Source: Chrysophaeum taylorii
Lineage: Eukaryota > Sar > Pelagophyceae > Pelagomonadales > Pelagomonadaceae
NCBI GenBank assembly: GCA_029834535.1
Contig: JAQMWT010000025.1
Coordinates: forward strand, 167,837-231,836
DNA length: 64,000 bases
Direction: 5' to 3'
Part shown: in pieces, positions 51,146-61,195 of the stretch
How the letters are laid out: every line of letters starts with the position of its first letter
Position numbering within the stretch: the first letter of the stretch is position 1
Position numbers and translations under genes: made by a program
Notes under the pieces: generated by a model
Seen by the model: only the letters and a program-made list of their open reading frames with translations
Told to the model about the DNA's origin: nothing
The model's database searches: none

Positions 51146-52609
51146 TTGAACATCTCCAGCCGTCTCTTAGCAGTGGAGGACCTCCACCTCACCTCTCTCT
51201 TCAAAGCTTTTGCAGTGTATGCCCACCATGCTGCGATCCGCAAGCCACGCAAATCGAAAAACCTCGAGACGCTACTTGCCGATGCCACAGTTGCTAAAGT
51301 CAGAGTCGACAAGCGACCCAGCCCCCCTAGCGCTTCGACTGCAGCTCCGCCCCCCTTGCACAAGACTGGCACCACTCAGCACGCAAAAAGAGTGCTTCTG
51401 GTCACTCGCTGGCACCGCATTCACCACCAGCAACCCGAGATTCTTCGCCGCACGATTGCCGCTAACGTAACGAACCTCCGCCCAGGTGATGATCGGTATC
51501 TGAAAGACTGCAGCGAATGCAAGCGCTGTCAATCGCATGTCAGCTTCCGCCATAAGAACGCTTCCTGGTCACAGGATGAACTGGCATACGCTCCTGGCCA
51601 ACATCTCCACATGAATGTATCCTACCCGAGCATCAGCAAATGCTATGGTGGATTCGGCTACATAATGCACTTCGTGTGTGTTATTTCGGCGCACAAATGG
51701 GTATACTTCCCGAGGAAACTGGACGCACAGGACGTTCTTGCTGGCATCCTCTACGTGGTCAACGTGATTAAGGTCGAATTCGATGTAAGTGTGAAAACCA
51801 TCTCGTCTGATGCTTTTTCCACATTCCGCTCCGAAGCTTTTCACCCGCTCAAGGTGCAACTTGGTATCCAGCTTCAAATCATTGGTCGCCACCTACACCA
51901 GCGGAACTTAGCGGAAAACATCATCAAAGAAAATACCCGGGGCACTATCGTTCGCCTAATGAATCTGCGCAGCGTCCGCGTTGAAGGAAAGCCCATTAGC
52001 GCCGAGTATTACCGCCCGTTTGCTCTGCTGCATAAGATCCAAGCAGACAATCAGCGCTCTCTCATGGATTGCCCTCGAGACATGCCCTCCACCGTCCCCA
52101 GGCGCATTATGTCATCTACGGCACCACTCTTGAAGCTCCTCCCCTTTGGCGAGCCTGTCACATTCGTATACCCGCAAAGCCAAAAACTGGAACCCTCCAG
52201 CGTACCCGCCTCTTATCTTCATAGCAACAACCATCTACCGAATCTCCCTGGCACGGACCGATTTATCCGTGATGTTCACAGCTCTATCCTGCTTGTACAT
52301 CAAGGGCGATATGGAAAAATCGTCACCTCGAACGACTTCCACGTCGATGCGGACATGGTAGTCAATCGCAACAAGGAAATTGAGCGCATCAAAGCACAGG
52401 CGCAGTTTCCAGCAGAAGCACGGCAAGAGGACCCGCTTCCAGCTATAAGCGACCAGCCAATGCCGGAACTTAGACAGGAACCGCAAAAAGAGGGCGAGAC
52501 TCATGACAACAACCATGATGACAAACCCGATGACGAAGACAAGGGCAAGGAACCAGATCAAACCTCTGCTACTGGTCCAAGTCCCGTCAGCGACGAGACA
52601 CCTGAATAG
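51146..52609 (+). CDS. Copia-like integrase of methyltransferase retroelement, copy 1
   Basis: An open frame of 487 codons. It has a zinc-binding N-terminus (TRWHRIHHQQPEIL ... CSECKRCQ) and a core with HMNVSYPS, ISSDAFSTF (Asp 51809-51811) and NLAENIIKEN (Glu 51914-51916). The first catalytic Asp is Asn here (AAT 51614-51616) but Asp in copy 2. After the core comes VHQGRYGKIVTSNDFHVD, like the block after Copia integrases, then an acidic tail. No RT follows: the copy ends at about 52660, where a Helitron array begins. Integration would be impaired by the Asp-to-Asn change. Confidence 0.7.
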   Translation: MNISSRLLAVEDLHLTSLFKAFAVYAHHAAIRKPRKSKNLETLLADATVAKVRVDKRPSPPSASTAAPPPLHKTGTTQHAKRVLLVTRWHRIHHQQPEILRRTIAANVTNLRPGDDRYLKDCSECKRCQSHVSFRHKNASWSQDELAYAPGQHLHMNVSYPSISKCYGGFGYIMHFVCVISAHKWVYFPRKLDAQDVLAGILYVVNVIKVEFDVSVKTISSDAFSTFRSEAFHPLKVQLGIQLQIIGRHLHQRNLAENIIKENTRGTIVRLMNLRSVRVEGKPISAEYYRPFALLHKIQADNQRSLMDCPRDMPSTVPRRIMSSTAPLLKLLPFGEPVTFVYPQSQKLEPSSVPASYLHSNNHLPNLPGTDRFIRDVHSSILLVHQGRYGKIVTSNDFHVDADMVVNRNKEIERIKAQAQFPAEARQEDPLPAISDQPMPELRQEPQKEGETHDNNHDDKPDDEDKGKEPDQTSATGPSPVSDETPE

Positions 52610-52665
52610 GACTTCTCCTTCCTCAACAGGCCACCACCGCCGGATGGAAGCAATCTAGAGATAGA

Positions 52666-52973
52666 CAAGTGCAGGCCAGTAAGTTCACCTAGTCCCAATC
52701 TCTAACCCTAGTAAGTTCACCTGGTCCCAGTAAGTTCACCTGGTCAGTTAGTTCACTTAGTCCCAATCTCTAACCCGGCGTAAACCCACTCGTGCTCACA
52801 CCCACTCACCCCACTCTCCTTTGAGCTCGTCGCTCTCACCCCCGCCAATCCAAGCTGCTTTGATCCGCACGCGCCGCCAGCCTTTGAGTTTGAGTTTTCT
52901 AAAACCCTAGTAAGTTCACCTGGTCCCAATGTCTAGACCCAGTAAGTTCACCTGGTCCCAGTAAGTTCACCTA
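52666..52973. repeat. AGTAAGTTCACCTGGTCCC array (Helitron subterminal repeat)
   Basis: The same family as at 1576, again starting at ACAAGTGCAGGCCAGTAAG; it cuts off the 3' end of the retroelement copy upstream. Confidence 0.6.
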
Positions 52974-53606
52974 CAGTGCGCGTGTAGACGCCGGGAGGGG
53001 GCTTATCGGTATTGCGCAGCACGTGTGGGGTAGGGTGGAGTCGTCGACTCAGAAGAGCATATCCTCGGGGTTGCCGATCGACAGAGAGCCACGTAGAGCT
53101 GGACGTGACAGAAGACGGGCTTGGGCAAGAGGACGCCGACCTCGCGGGGCGTCTGGCCCTGGCTCTTGTTGATCGTTTGGCGTCGGCGGGCCTTAAGGGA
53201 TACAGGTTGGAGGAGCCTCGGTGACACGACACGATCGATCATGTATCTGGTACCGTTGCAGTGGCCGTGCGACGGGTCGAGGTTGCGAAGACTTTAAGCT
53301 CGCGATCAAAGTCAGCATGCCGTTGGTTGTCAGGGAGTTGAAAACTCGACTGTAAAGAGCGAGGCGTCGTCTTCCGACCCAACCTAGTCGGCCGAAAAGA
53401 ACTCCGACGCCTCGTCTCCGGGAAAAAAAGGCCGCGGTCATGCGCGCGTTGTCAGCATCGACAACATCGTTTCGACGGGGCGTGAGAATGGCGCGCCGAA
53501 AGAGCCGCCGCGGGTCGTGGAAACAGTCTGCGAGGTCGCCGTAGACGGCTAGGAGGATCAATGTCTGGCTCGCGCGCCTACATGATCCTTACCCTGAATC
53601 GGGGAA
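52974..53606 (-). mobile_element. Helitron helicase C-terminal remnant, copy F
   Basis: The minus strand has [29 protein letters not shown] and RAILTPRRNDVV as in the other copies, with the right edge at CATGATCCTTACCCTGAATCG. It joins an RLE 3' UTR. Confidence 0.65.
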
Positions 53607-53855
53607 CAAACCCACCCACATCCTTCATGCTCCCCACACACACCCCCCTCTTAGCAGTCGACATTTAAAGACAAACAAACTTATCTCCGCCCGTCAGGCA
53701 CATCCCTCCTACCCCACAAACCCACCCACATCCTTCATGCCCCCCACACACACCCCCCTCTTAGCAGTCGACATTTAGAGACAAACAAACAGACCAACAT
53801 CCTTCATGCCCCCCACATCCTTCGAGCACCACACACACACACCCCTCTTAGCTAA
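53607..53855 (+). mobile_element. RLE 3'-UTR pieces, interrupted by LINE
   Basis: Three successive RLE 3'-UTR units (ACCCACCCACATCC ... TTAGCAGTCGACATTTA), the last cut at CTCTTAGC by the LINE. The remainder (AGCAGTCGACCTTTAAAGAC, an ACAG array, CATCTGTCGATTAGTAATAA) resumes at about 57309-57425. Confidence 0.6.
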
Positions 53856-53934
53856 CTAACTAACTTCGGACCTCTCCCGGGCATGGGAGCCAGGCTGGGC
53901 CGGCAGTAGCCGGTCCAGGATCACAGAGCAAAAA

Positions 53935-56290
53935 TCACACAGTTGGGGTAGAGGCGAGGGATGAAAGTGCATGGATGGCGGACCGCCACTGCGCGCGGTC
54001 TTGTGCGAGGTCGTGCCACGAGTTGAAGGGGATGTCGCATTTCCGGAGTGCCTTGGCGAGCGACCTCCCGTACGTCATCTGCGGAGCCCCCGGTGGGTGC
54101 TTGGAGCGGACCCAAGACGAGAGCATCTTGCGAGGGAGTCGGGAGAAGGGCATGCGGGCGACGTGACCGGCCCAGCGGAGCTGGCGGCGCGTGACGTAGA
54201 CGTCGATGGACTCGAGGCCGAGGCGCCGCAGCAGGATCTCCGTTGAGATGTGGTGGAACCAGGTGTGTTTCCGGGTCACACGACACATGACGCGGGCGCA
54301 CTGCGCGTGGAAACACCGCAGCCGGCGGAACAGGACCTCGGTGAGGCACCACGATTCCGCACCGTGAAGGAGGATGGCCAGGACGAGCGAGACATAGACG
54401 AGGCGCTTGGCGCGAGCAGAGACGGACTTCGAGGCGAAGATGCAGTCCCGCAAGGCACCGAAGGCCTGAGACGCCTTCTTGATCCGCGCGTCGACGTCTG
54501 AGTCGTCGCGGCAGTCGCGCGAGAGGACCGAGCCGAGGTACTTAAACTGGTCGACGACCGGTATGAAGCGGCCGCGCCCGAGCTCGATGTCCGAGAGGTT
54601 CGTGTCGTCGAACGACTTTGGGTCGCCGTACAGGTGTGCCGGGCGAGCGACGAACAGCATCTCCGTTTTGGACGCCGCTTTCGTGTGTCGGTTGCCGCAA
54701 TGCACCTCCATGCCCCAGGCGTCGCAGTGTTCGATGAGGCGCGGTGTCTCGCTGGCGGCGATGTGGCGGTCCCAGAAGAGAAAGGCAACGTCGTCGGCGT
54801 ACGCCGATTCATCGAAGGGAAACTCGTCGCCGCGAGCGGACCAACCCCGGTTCGTCATCTGAAAGTCTTTCCGCGTACGGTAGACACACGGGGCGCGGCC
54901 ATGGCGTCGTCGAAACGACGTCGTCAGTGCCGCCATGAACAGCACGAACAGGACGGGGCCCAGGACGTCGCCCTGCTTGACGCCGATGATCGAGTCAACC
55001 GAGGCGACGACACCGCTGACCGAGAAGTGGACCTGGATTCGGTGGAGGCCCTTGATGACTTCGACGAGCTTCGGCGGGACGCCGAACTTCAGGAGCACCT
55101 CCCAGAGAAGCTCTCGCGGGACGCGGTCGAACGCCTTAACGAAATCGATGAACAGTACCCACGAGTCCTGACCGTGCTCACGCCGCTTCTTCAGCGCTAG
55201 CTTGAGCGAGAAGGTGGCGTCGGACGTACCGCGCTCGGGTCGGAAGCCACATTGGGACTCGTGATCGAGGGCCTCGCAGATGACGTTGAGTCGCGCACGG
55301 ACGATGTTCGAAACGATCTTCTGCGCGACCTCGAGCATCATGATCCCGCGGTAGTTGCCCGGCAGGGAGAGGTCCCCCTTTTTGGGGAGAATCCCGAGGA
55401 GGCCTACGTCCCACTCGGCCGGCTGGACTTCGGACTCCCAGAACTCGAGGACTACACGCTCCAACAGCGGGAGCGTGCGAGCGTCGGTGGCGAGCGCCTT
55501 CCAGACCTCCGCGCGCAGGCCCGATTCGCCGGGCGCGGTGCAGTTCAGCTGACCAACGGCCCGTTTTATCTCCTCCTGCATCGGTGGTTCCCCGAGTTCC
55601 GGACGGATCGGCAACTGGTCAACGTCGTTGATCACGGTGGGGTCGTAGCGAGCTTGTCGACTGTAGAGCTGCTTGAAGTGCGCCTTGAACACGTCGGCGT
55701 TCTCCTGTGGCGACGAGCACCTGCTACCGTCGGCCTTCGTCATCTGCACCTGCCTAGCCAATGTGGTCTTCGTGAGACCGCGTCGGAGCCGTCCGACCGT
55801 ATTCCAGTATTTCGAGGTGCCGCCGAGCGACTCGCTTCCCGCGTTGAGTCCGGCACACAGACGAGCAATCCATCGCTCTTTCGCCCGTGCTACGGCCTTC
55901 GCGAGCCGCGACTTGATCGCCCGAAGGTCGTCGAGGATCGTGGACGCCGAGCGAAGACGGCGCCGGGCACCGAGCGAGAGCACAAACGCGTGGAGGGAGT
56001 TGCGTCGCTCGATCAGAGGCTGGAGCTCTTCCGCCGCGTCCTCAAACCATCCGGGTCGGAGGCGTCGGGTCTTCGGCAGTAAGGCGTCAGAGGCCGAGGC
56101 CGCCACCCGCGCAAGGCGGGAGTACGGCGAGGACGGCGAGCCCTGGTCGGCGTCGGGTACCTCGTCCGTGGCGTCGGTCGGTGCGTCGTCGGTCGCGTTG
56201 TCATGTGACCCACGGCCCAAGCCGAAGATGTCGAGCACTTTCGAGCACCACCGGCGCCGGAATCCGAAGCGCGTGCTTTCTGAGCGCAGG
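53935..56290 (-). CDS. LINE reverse transcriptase
   Basis: An open frame of at least 767 codons to a stop at 53935. RT motifs: GILPKKGDLSLPGNYRGIMM, SQCGFRPERGTSDATFSLKL, VLFIDFVKAFDRVPRELL, IGVKQGDVLGPVLFVLF and the catalytic YADD (54790-54801, reverse). A thumb and C-terminal region follow (VTRRQLRWAGHVARMPFSRL) as in RTE/CR1-type LINEs. No RNase H is present. No ATG is near the frame start, in line with translation as a fusion to the endonuclease. Confidence 0.85.
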
Positions 56291-57160
56291 GGAGCGTAGG
56301 CGCGCCAGAGAGGGCCGTGTGCCAGGAGGCCGTGCGAGGCGGACTTTGACGCGCAGGATGCACTTGAGAGCGCGGTGGTCCGAGTCCACGAGGCTGCTGG
56401 TCAAACCCACATCAGCGAACCGGTGCACGTCGCGCCGCCGTGAGATCATGTGATCGAGCTGGTACGTTTTCCAGGAGCGCGGGTGCAGCCACGACGCGTA
56501 GGCGCGCTTGCGGAAGAACGTGCCGACCGACGCCAGACGCCGTGTTGCGAGGAACGTGTGGAGACGGCGGCCAGCGTTGTTGACGTAAGGCGCCCCGTAG
56601 GGCCCACAGGGGCCGTCGACGACGTACTTGGAGCGCACGCCGAGAGCCGCGTCCCCGTCCATCCCCAGGACGAGGATGTCATCCGGCCGCCGCGCTTGAA
56701 GCGCAAGGTCAATGTCGTCGAAGAACGCGTCCCACTTCTCGTCAGGCGCGGTTCCGACTGGAGCGTAAGCGCTCATGACGAAGAGGCCGAGGTCTCGATC
56801 GTCATCGTCCTGGACATCGAGTCGCAGCGCAATAACTCGCGCAGATGCGCGGATAACGGTGCTGCCGCTCGCGTGCCACGCCTGTTGCGCCGCAGGGGAC
56901 AGCACCACGGCCACACCCTGGCTGCCGCGGGAAGACTGCTCGGAGGCTGCCAAACCGGAACAAACAGCGACGTAGCCGTGTCGCTCGAGCGACTCGTTGC
57001 CGGTGAGCCACGTCTCCTGCAACGTGGCCGCGAAGATGTCCCGCCGCCGTAAAGATGCGAACAACTCTTCCTTCTTCTCGTCGCGTCGCAGACCGCGAAC
57101 GTTTTGGTCCACGAATAATCGACCCGTCCGTCGCGTTCTACCCAACCGAGCGAACCCCAT
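56201..57160 (-). CDS. LINE apurinic/apyrimidinic-like endonuclease
   Basis: ATG 57160 opens a 319-codon frame with the APE family signatures VDQNVRGLR, TLQETWLTG, VMSAYAPVG, LVLGMDGDAALG and VDSDHRALKC (catalytic Asp-His). This domain nicks target DNA to prime reverse transcription. It ends at 56201 and overlaps the RT frame, which is in a different frame, by tens of bases. Either a frameshift joins the two or an indel has split a single polyprotein. Confidence 0.8.
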   Translation of the reverse strand: MGFARLGRTRRTGRLFVDQNVRGLRRDEKKEELFASLRRRDIFAATLQETWLTGNESLERHGYVAVCSGLAASEQSSRGSQGVAVVLSPAAQQAWHASGSTVIRASARVIALRLDVQDDDDRDLGLFVMSAYAPVGTAPDEKWDAFFDDIDLALQARRPDDILVLGMDGDAALGVRSKYVVDGPCGPYGAPYVNNAGRRLHTFLATRRLASVGTFFRKRAYASWLHPRSWKTYQLDHMISRRRDVHRFADVGLTSSLVDSDHRALKCILRVKVRLARPPGTRPSLARLRSPALRKHALRIPAPVVLESARHLRLGPWVT

Positions 57161-57308
57161 CCCAGCGCAGACTTTCCGGGTGCTAACCGGCCAGCCCGGG
57201 AGGCGGGCAGGCACCGTCTCACTCCGGGACGGCCGGGGCCGCCGCAGGGAGCAGGCGTATTAGGCGCCGTCCTCCATCGCAACCATAAGGTTAACGATCG
57301 CAAGGGCT

Positions 57309-57324
57309 AGCAGTCGACCTTTAA

Positions 57325-57403
<79 letters not shown>

Positions 57404-57425
57404 ACACATCTGTCGATTAGTAATA
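57309..57425 (+). repeat. RLE tail remainder with (ACAG)n array
   Basis: The continuation of the RLE element cut at 53855: AGCAGTCGACCTTTAAAGAC, about 20 ACAG units, then the terminal block CATCTGTCGATTAGTAATAA. Confidence 0.75.
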
Positions 57426-57436
57426 AGGAAATCTGA

Positions 57437-57911
57437 ATTAGGGTTAGTACCCCCTATTCTAGGGTTTCCACGCGCAGTGCGCCCGCGTCATGTGTCGTGT
57501 GACCCGGAAACACACCTGGTTCCACCACATCTCAACGGAGATCCTGCTGCAGCGCCTCGGCCTCGAGTCCATCGACGTCTACGTCACGCGTCGCCAGCTC
57601 CGCTGGGCCGGTCACGTCGCCCGCATGCCCTTCTCCCGACTCCCTCGCAAGATGCTCTCGTCTTGGGTCCGCTCCAAGCGCCCACCGGGGGCTCCGCAGA
57701 TGACGTACGGGAGGACGCTCGCCGAGGCACTCCGGAAATGCGACATCCCCTTCAACTCGTGGCACGACCTCGCACAAGACCGCGCGCAGTGGCGGTCCGC
57801 CATCAACGCCTTTTCATCCCTCGCCTCTACCCCAACTGTGTGATTTTGCTCTGTGATCCTGGACCGGTTCCTGCCGGCCCAGCCTGGCTCCCATGCCCGG
57901 GAGAGGTCCGA

Positions 57912-57944
<33 letters not shown>

Positions 57945-58101
57945 TTATAGGGTTAGTTCTCTTAACTTTGCCACCTTTTGATTTAAGAAAACGCTGTGTT
58001 ATTCACACCGGCTGTCCTCGATTAGGAGACAGATTCGAGGACAGACTACCACTGTTCTCACGCTCTGCTGAAGGGTAACACAGTTGTGATTACTGTTCTC
58101 T
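57437..58101 (+). repeat. 5' LTR of methyltransferase retroelement, copy 2, split by a LINE fragment
   Basis: The LTR halves 57437-57466 and 57955-58101 together give about 177 bp, the same length as copy 1. The inserted 477 bp is a 5'-truncated LINE. The LTR is followed by AGGTATTGGGCACCAGTCCC, equivalent to the candidate primer site of copy 1. Confidence 0.7.
57467..57943 (+). mobile_element. 5'-truncated LINE inserted in the LTR
   Basis: It carries the last 117 codons of the LINE RT frame (MCRVTRKHTWFHHISTEILL to SLASTPTV, 57490-57843), the LINE 3' UTR and about nine GTTA units. It is flanked by ATTCTAGGGTT (57456-57466) and ATTATAGGGTT (57944-57954), an 11-bp duplication with one mismatch. 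It is very similar to the LINE copy at 53.9 kb. Confidence 0.85.
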
Positions 58102-58187
58102 AGGTATTGGGCACCAGTCCCGGTATCAGCAGAGCCTCAGGATTTCCAGGCAAGTCCCGCTCACTGACGTTCCTGAACCCAAGCAAA

Positions 58188-60359
58188 ATACCAACCAATC
58201 AAGAACTCCAAAAGGAGATGAAAGAACAAGAAGCCCGTTTCAAAAGAGACATGCAACAACAAGCTCAAGCGTACGAAGCTCGGCATCAAAAAGAGATGCA
58301 AGACCAAGAAGCTCGCTGGATGGCTCAATTAAGCGCGTTGGCCACCCAAGTGCAAGCAACGCAAGCACCACCACCTGCCGTCGCTGCTGCGGCTCCGCCT
58401 CCCACTCCGGCTCAACAAGATCCCAAGACTCAAATTAACACCTTTAGTGACCCACCAAGTGCCTTTCTCAAGTCCATGGACTCGGCGCATGTCACACCCC
58501 AAATGCTTTCGTTTCGCGTCATGCAGTTGTTCGTCGAACATGTGATGCCTGAAACAGGTATAACTCAGTACTTCCTACAGGGCTTCTACACGTGGGAATC
58601 CGTCCTGCGCGGATCTAATGATCTCGCTGACGCTCTCCTAAGCCACTGTATCGACGAATACGACAAGGACCCCGACCACCACTCTACCGCCGGGAACACG
58701 CCAGATTTCCAAGGCCGTTGCGTCTACCAAAAGGGTGTCTACCGCAAGTTCGGCAAGCACTTCCTGGACAACGTCTACGAGCCAAAGCTCCAAGAACTCA
58801 AAGACAAAGACAAGGACCCGACCGATATGACAAAAGGCAAGTTATATCCGATCACCCAACCCCACCTCCAAGGAAAAGAAGTCGACTTCATCGTATATCT
58901 CCGCGAGACCGTACACCCCCTCTTTCGCCGTTTCCTACATGCCGGTAGCGACTCCGTCAAGCACCCAGCATACGACGAAATCGATGCACTCGGATCCTCC
59001 TGCCCGATAGGACTCGAATTTGTGCTTCAAGTTCGCCTAGCACTCGACAAGCACACGGGCCAGAACCACATCCACCATGCGCATTGCGTCTACAATGGCT
59101 TTCTGGACACGCCGTTCAACCCAGAAATACATGAGCCTGCTCACTACATCGACTACATGCGCCATGTCCAGCAGCAACTGCGCCAGATAACAACCGACGC
59201 TTCTCTCCAACTTCCCGACGACAAGATCCTCGAGGAAATCCACCAAATTCTCCGCTTCAAGTACCCCCCAAGCTTGCTTGACTCCCGCGCCCCAACACAC
59301 ATCAAGGGCTTCGCACGTCTTGCTAACTGTCTGCGCACTCCCAACGACTCGCTGTTACTCGACGAAGACAAGGAAGCCATCCACCACCTTCCTAAGCTCG
59401 TCGCTCGCATCGCCGTCATTTCGACGTTAGAGCGCAACTTTTGGGCTCACCCCAAGCCTCACCCAACTCTGAACTTCAAGCCCTTGCGCTTCGTCACTGA
59501 CTTTGGTCGTCTGCCAACAAAGGACAAAGACAACCCCCGTTTTCGCTCCCGCCGTCATGGTCTCCACCTCACCGAAGACGATGATGACACCTCTCCCTCT
59601 GAAGACGATACCCCACCGGACCCCGTTGAAGACACCGACCCCGTCGCTGTTTTTCTCACGGAGGCCAACCTTGATCAAGATGAAGACAATGACCTCATTC
59701 ACCAACTCCACGCCTACCGCAAGAAGCAAATTTCGCGGCACCTCAAGAAGCCCCCTCCAAACAAAAAGCCTCCAAATCCTCGCTCCCCGTCTTACTACGA
59801 CATCAATGACAGTCCTAAGCCCGAGGCCACCCCTCTCACCCCACCGAAGAACAAGCAACGTCCCCGCGCTCCTCCTGTCACCCCTGACAAACGCGAGCAC
59901 CCGCATCTTCGCAAGGTCACCTTCCCCACACAACCTCATCCACCCAAACCATCTACTCCTGACCAGCGCTTCAAGGTCCCCCTTCGTGAAGTCCGTCGCA
60001 AGCTCCAAACCATGCGGAATCTTAGCCAAGCCGGTCGCCAACATACGTCCAGCTCCGAGCGCATGAACAAACTAATCAACCTCATCACCACCATCTCCGA
60101 CGAGATACTTCTCTCCGAAGCCGAAAACGCCTCCGCCGAATTCCGCCAGATGTTAACGTCCGATCCCCAGGAAGATCCACCTGATGAGGGCGAAGCCGAA
60201 ACCGATGAACATCTCGGTTTCTACGACGACAACGGTCAGATAGACCTCTACGACGACCTCATTCCCGAAACCAATGATGAAGATGACTCCGCCGAAGACT
60301 ACGCAAAACGTCACAGTGTCTACATGCGCGCTCTCCACCAGAGTCGGCTTTTTCGCTGA
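58188..60359 (+). CDS. ORF1 (gag-like) of methyltransferase retroelement, copy 2, intact frame
   Basis: A continuous frame (open from 58107) ends at TGA 60357-60359. By comparison with copy 1 the original start is at 58188, where ATG is now ATA; the next ATG is 58218. The protein of about 720 residues has an N-terminal coiled coil (KEQEARFKRDMQQQAQAYEA), a Pro/Ala linker, and a central domain (GITQYFLQGFYTWESVLRGS, VDFIVYLRETVHPLFRRFLH, PAHYIDYMRHVQQQLRQ). Its C-terminal part is Pro/Lys-rich and then acidic. No zinc knuckle is present. I infer a gag-type structural role from its place after the LTR. Confidence 0.7.
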   Translation: MPTNQELQKEMKEQEARFKRDMQQQAQAYEARHQKEMQDQEARWMAQLSALATQVQATQAPPPAVAAAAPPPTPAQQDPKTQINTFSDPPSAFLKSMDSAHVTPQMLSFRVMQLFVEHVMPETGITQYFLQGFYTWESVLRGSNDLADALLSHCIDEYDKDPDHHSTAGNTPDFQGRCVYQKGVYRKFGKHFLDNVYEPKLQELKDKDKDPTDMTKGKLYPITQPHLQGKEVDFIVYLRETVHPLFRRFLHAGSDSVKHPAYDEIDALGSSCPIGLEFVLQVRLALDKHTGQNHIHHAHCVYNGFLDTPFNPEIHEPAHYIDYMRHVQQQLRQITTDASLQLPDDKILEEIHQILRFKYPPSLLDSRAPTHIKGFARLANCLRTPNDSLLLDEDKEAIHHLPKLVARIAVISTLERNFWAHPKPHPTLNFKPLRFVTDFGRLPTKDKDNPRFRSRRHGLHLTEDDDDTSPSEDDTPPDPVEDTDPVAVFLTEANLDQDEDNDLIHQLHAYRKKQISRHLKKPPPNKKPPNPRSPSYYDINDSPKPEATPLTPPKNKQRPRAPPVTPDKREHPHLRKVTFPTQPHPPKPSTPDQRFKVPLREVRRKLQTMRNLSQAGRQHTSSSERMNKLINLITTISDEILLSEAENASAEFRQMLTSDPQEDPPDEGEAETDEHLGFYDDNGQIDLYDDLIPETNDEDDSAEDYAKRHSVYMRALHQSRLFR

Positions 60360-61150
60360 TGGTTGCCGACGACGCCTGTGCCGCCAACCACATCTTACTC
60401 CAGCAGGCACCAAACCTCAAGATGACGAATTTCCCGACATCATCAACCATCTCACCCAGAGTCGCAGATTTTCTTTGTGCAACTTACACTCCAGGAAAGA
60501 CATCAAAGAAGATGAACTCGCTGCACGGATGCAATGGACCCGGCACTAAAACCTCATTGATTGACGGTGGCGCATCTTTTTGCTTTACGCGCACAATACA
60601 AAACATTGTTCCTGAATCCATACGCCAGTTTCCCGAACACACCATTCATATGGGACGAGGCACCCTTACCAGCCACTTCATCGGTGTTAAACCGTTGTAT
60701 TTGCAGGCGGCAGGTCTCTCCTCCAAGGATACAAAAGACAAAACCGGTTACGCTTTATATTTCGTATTTATGGTCGTCCCGCAATTCAGGCAAGGTCTTC
60801 AAGTTATCGCAACATCTCAGCTCAATGCTCTGCATGTACAAGCAACAGATCCGCCACTGCCCCGCGAGCCATACCTTTGTAAACTTCTAAAGTCCTCAAC
60901 CTTCGACCCGCACGATTATACAACACTTCTAGGAAAGACCGCCGTCGTACTCGCCACTCGCAAACCAAACAGCCTGTTGTCCCAGCCGTCCCATCCAAAG
61001 CAAACATTCGCAACTGTGCTCAGTTCCACACAAGAAAACGAATGTCGCTCAAGGATGAGATTGCACACATCACACAGCATGTCGCCAAGACACGCTCAAA
61101 ATCGCACATGCTTGATTTCGCCAAGTTACAGAACCATTCCCTGTATCTAA
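60359..61150 (+). CDS. Aspartic protease region of methyltransferase retroelement, copy 2
   Basis: Its ATG (60359-60361) overlaps the ORF1 stop as TGATG. It contains SLIDGGASFCFTR (Asp 60563-60565), MGRGTLTSHFIGVKPLYLQA and YALYFVFMVVP, matching copy 1. The protease frame breaks near 61040 and continues in another frame (SLKDEIAHITQHVAKTRSKS). Confidence 0.6.
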   Translation: MVADDACAANHILLQQAPNLKMTNFPTSSTISPRVADFLCATYTPGKTSKKMNSLHGCNGPGTKTSLIDGGASFCFTRTIQNIVPESIRQFPEHTIHMGRGTLTSHFIGVKPLYLQAAGLSSKDTKDKTGYALYFVFMVVPQFRQGLQVIATSQLNALHVQATDPPLPREPYLCKLLKSSTFDPHDYTTLLGKTAVVLATRKPNSLLSQPSHPKQTFATVLSSTQENECRSRMRLHTSHSMSPRHAQNRTCLISPSYRTIPCI

Positions 61151-61195
61151 ACGAACTGCACAACCTCGAACATCCTGTCGTCCACTACGCCTTCA

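Larger units (their letters stand above)
53856..57308 (-). mobile_element. APE-type LINE (non-LTR retrotransposon), nearly full length
   Basis: About 3.45 kb, nested in the RLE tail: TTAGC on the left and CTAGC on the right are the likely target duplication. The 5' end (minus strand) has GGTTGCGATGGAGGACGG, and the 3' end has a GTTA-type tail (53856-53869). It encodes an endonuclease frame and an RT frame. SINE-like elements of the window share its two ends. Confidence 0.85.
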
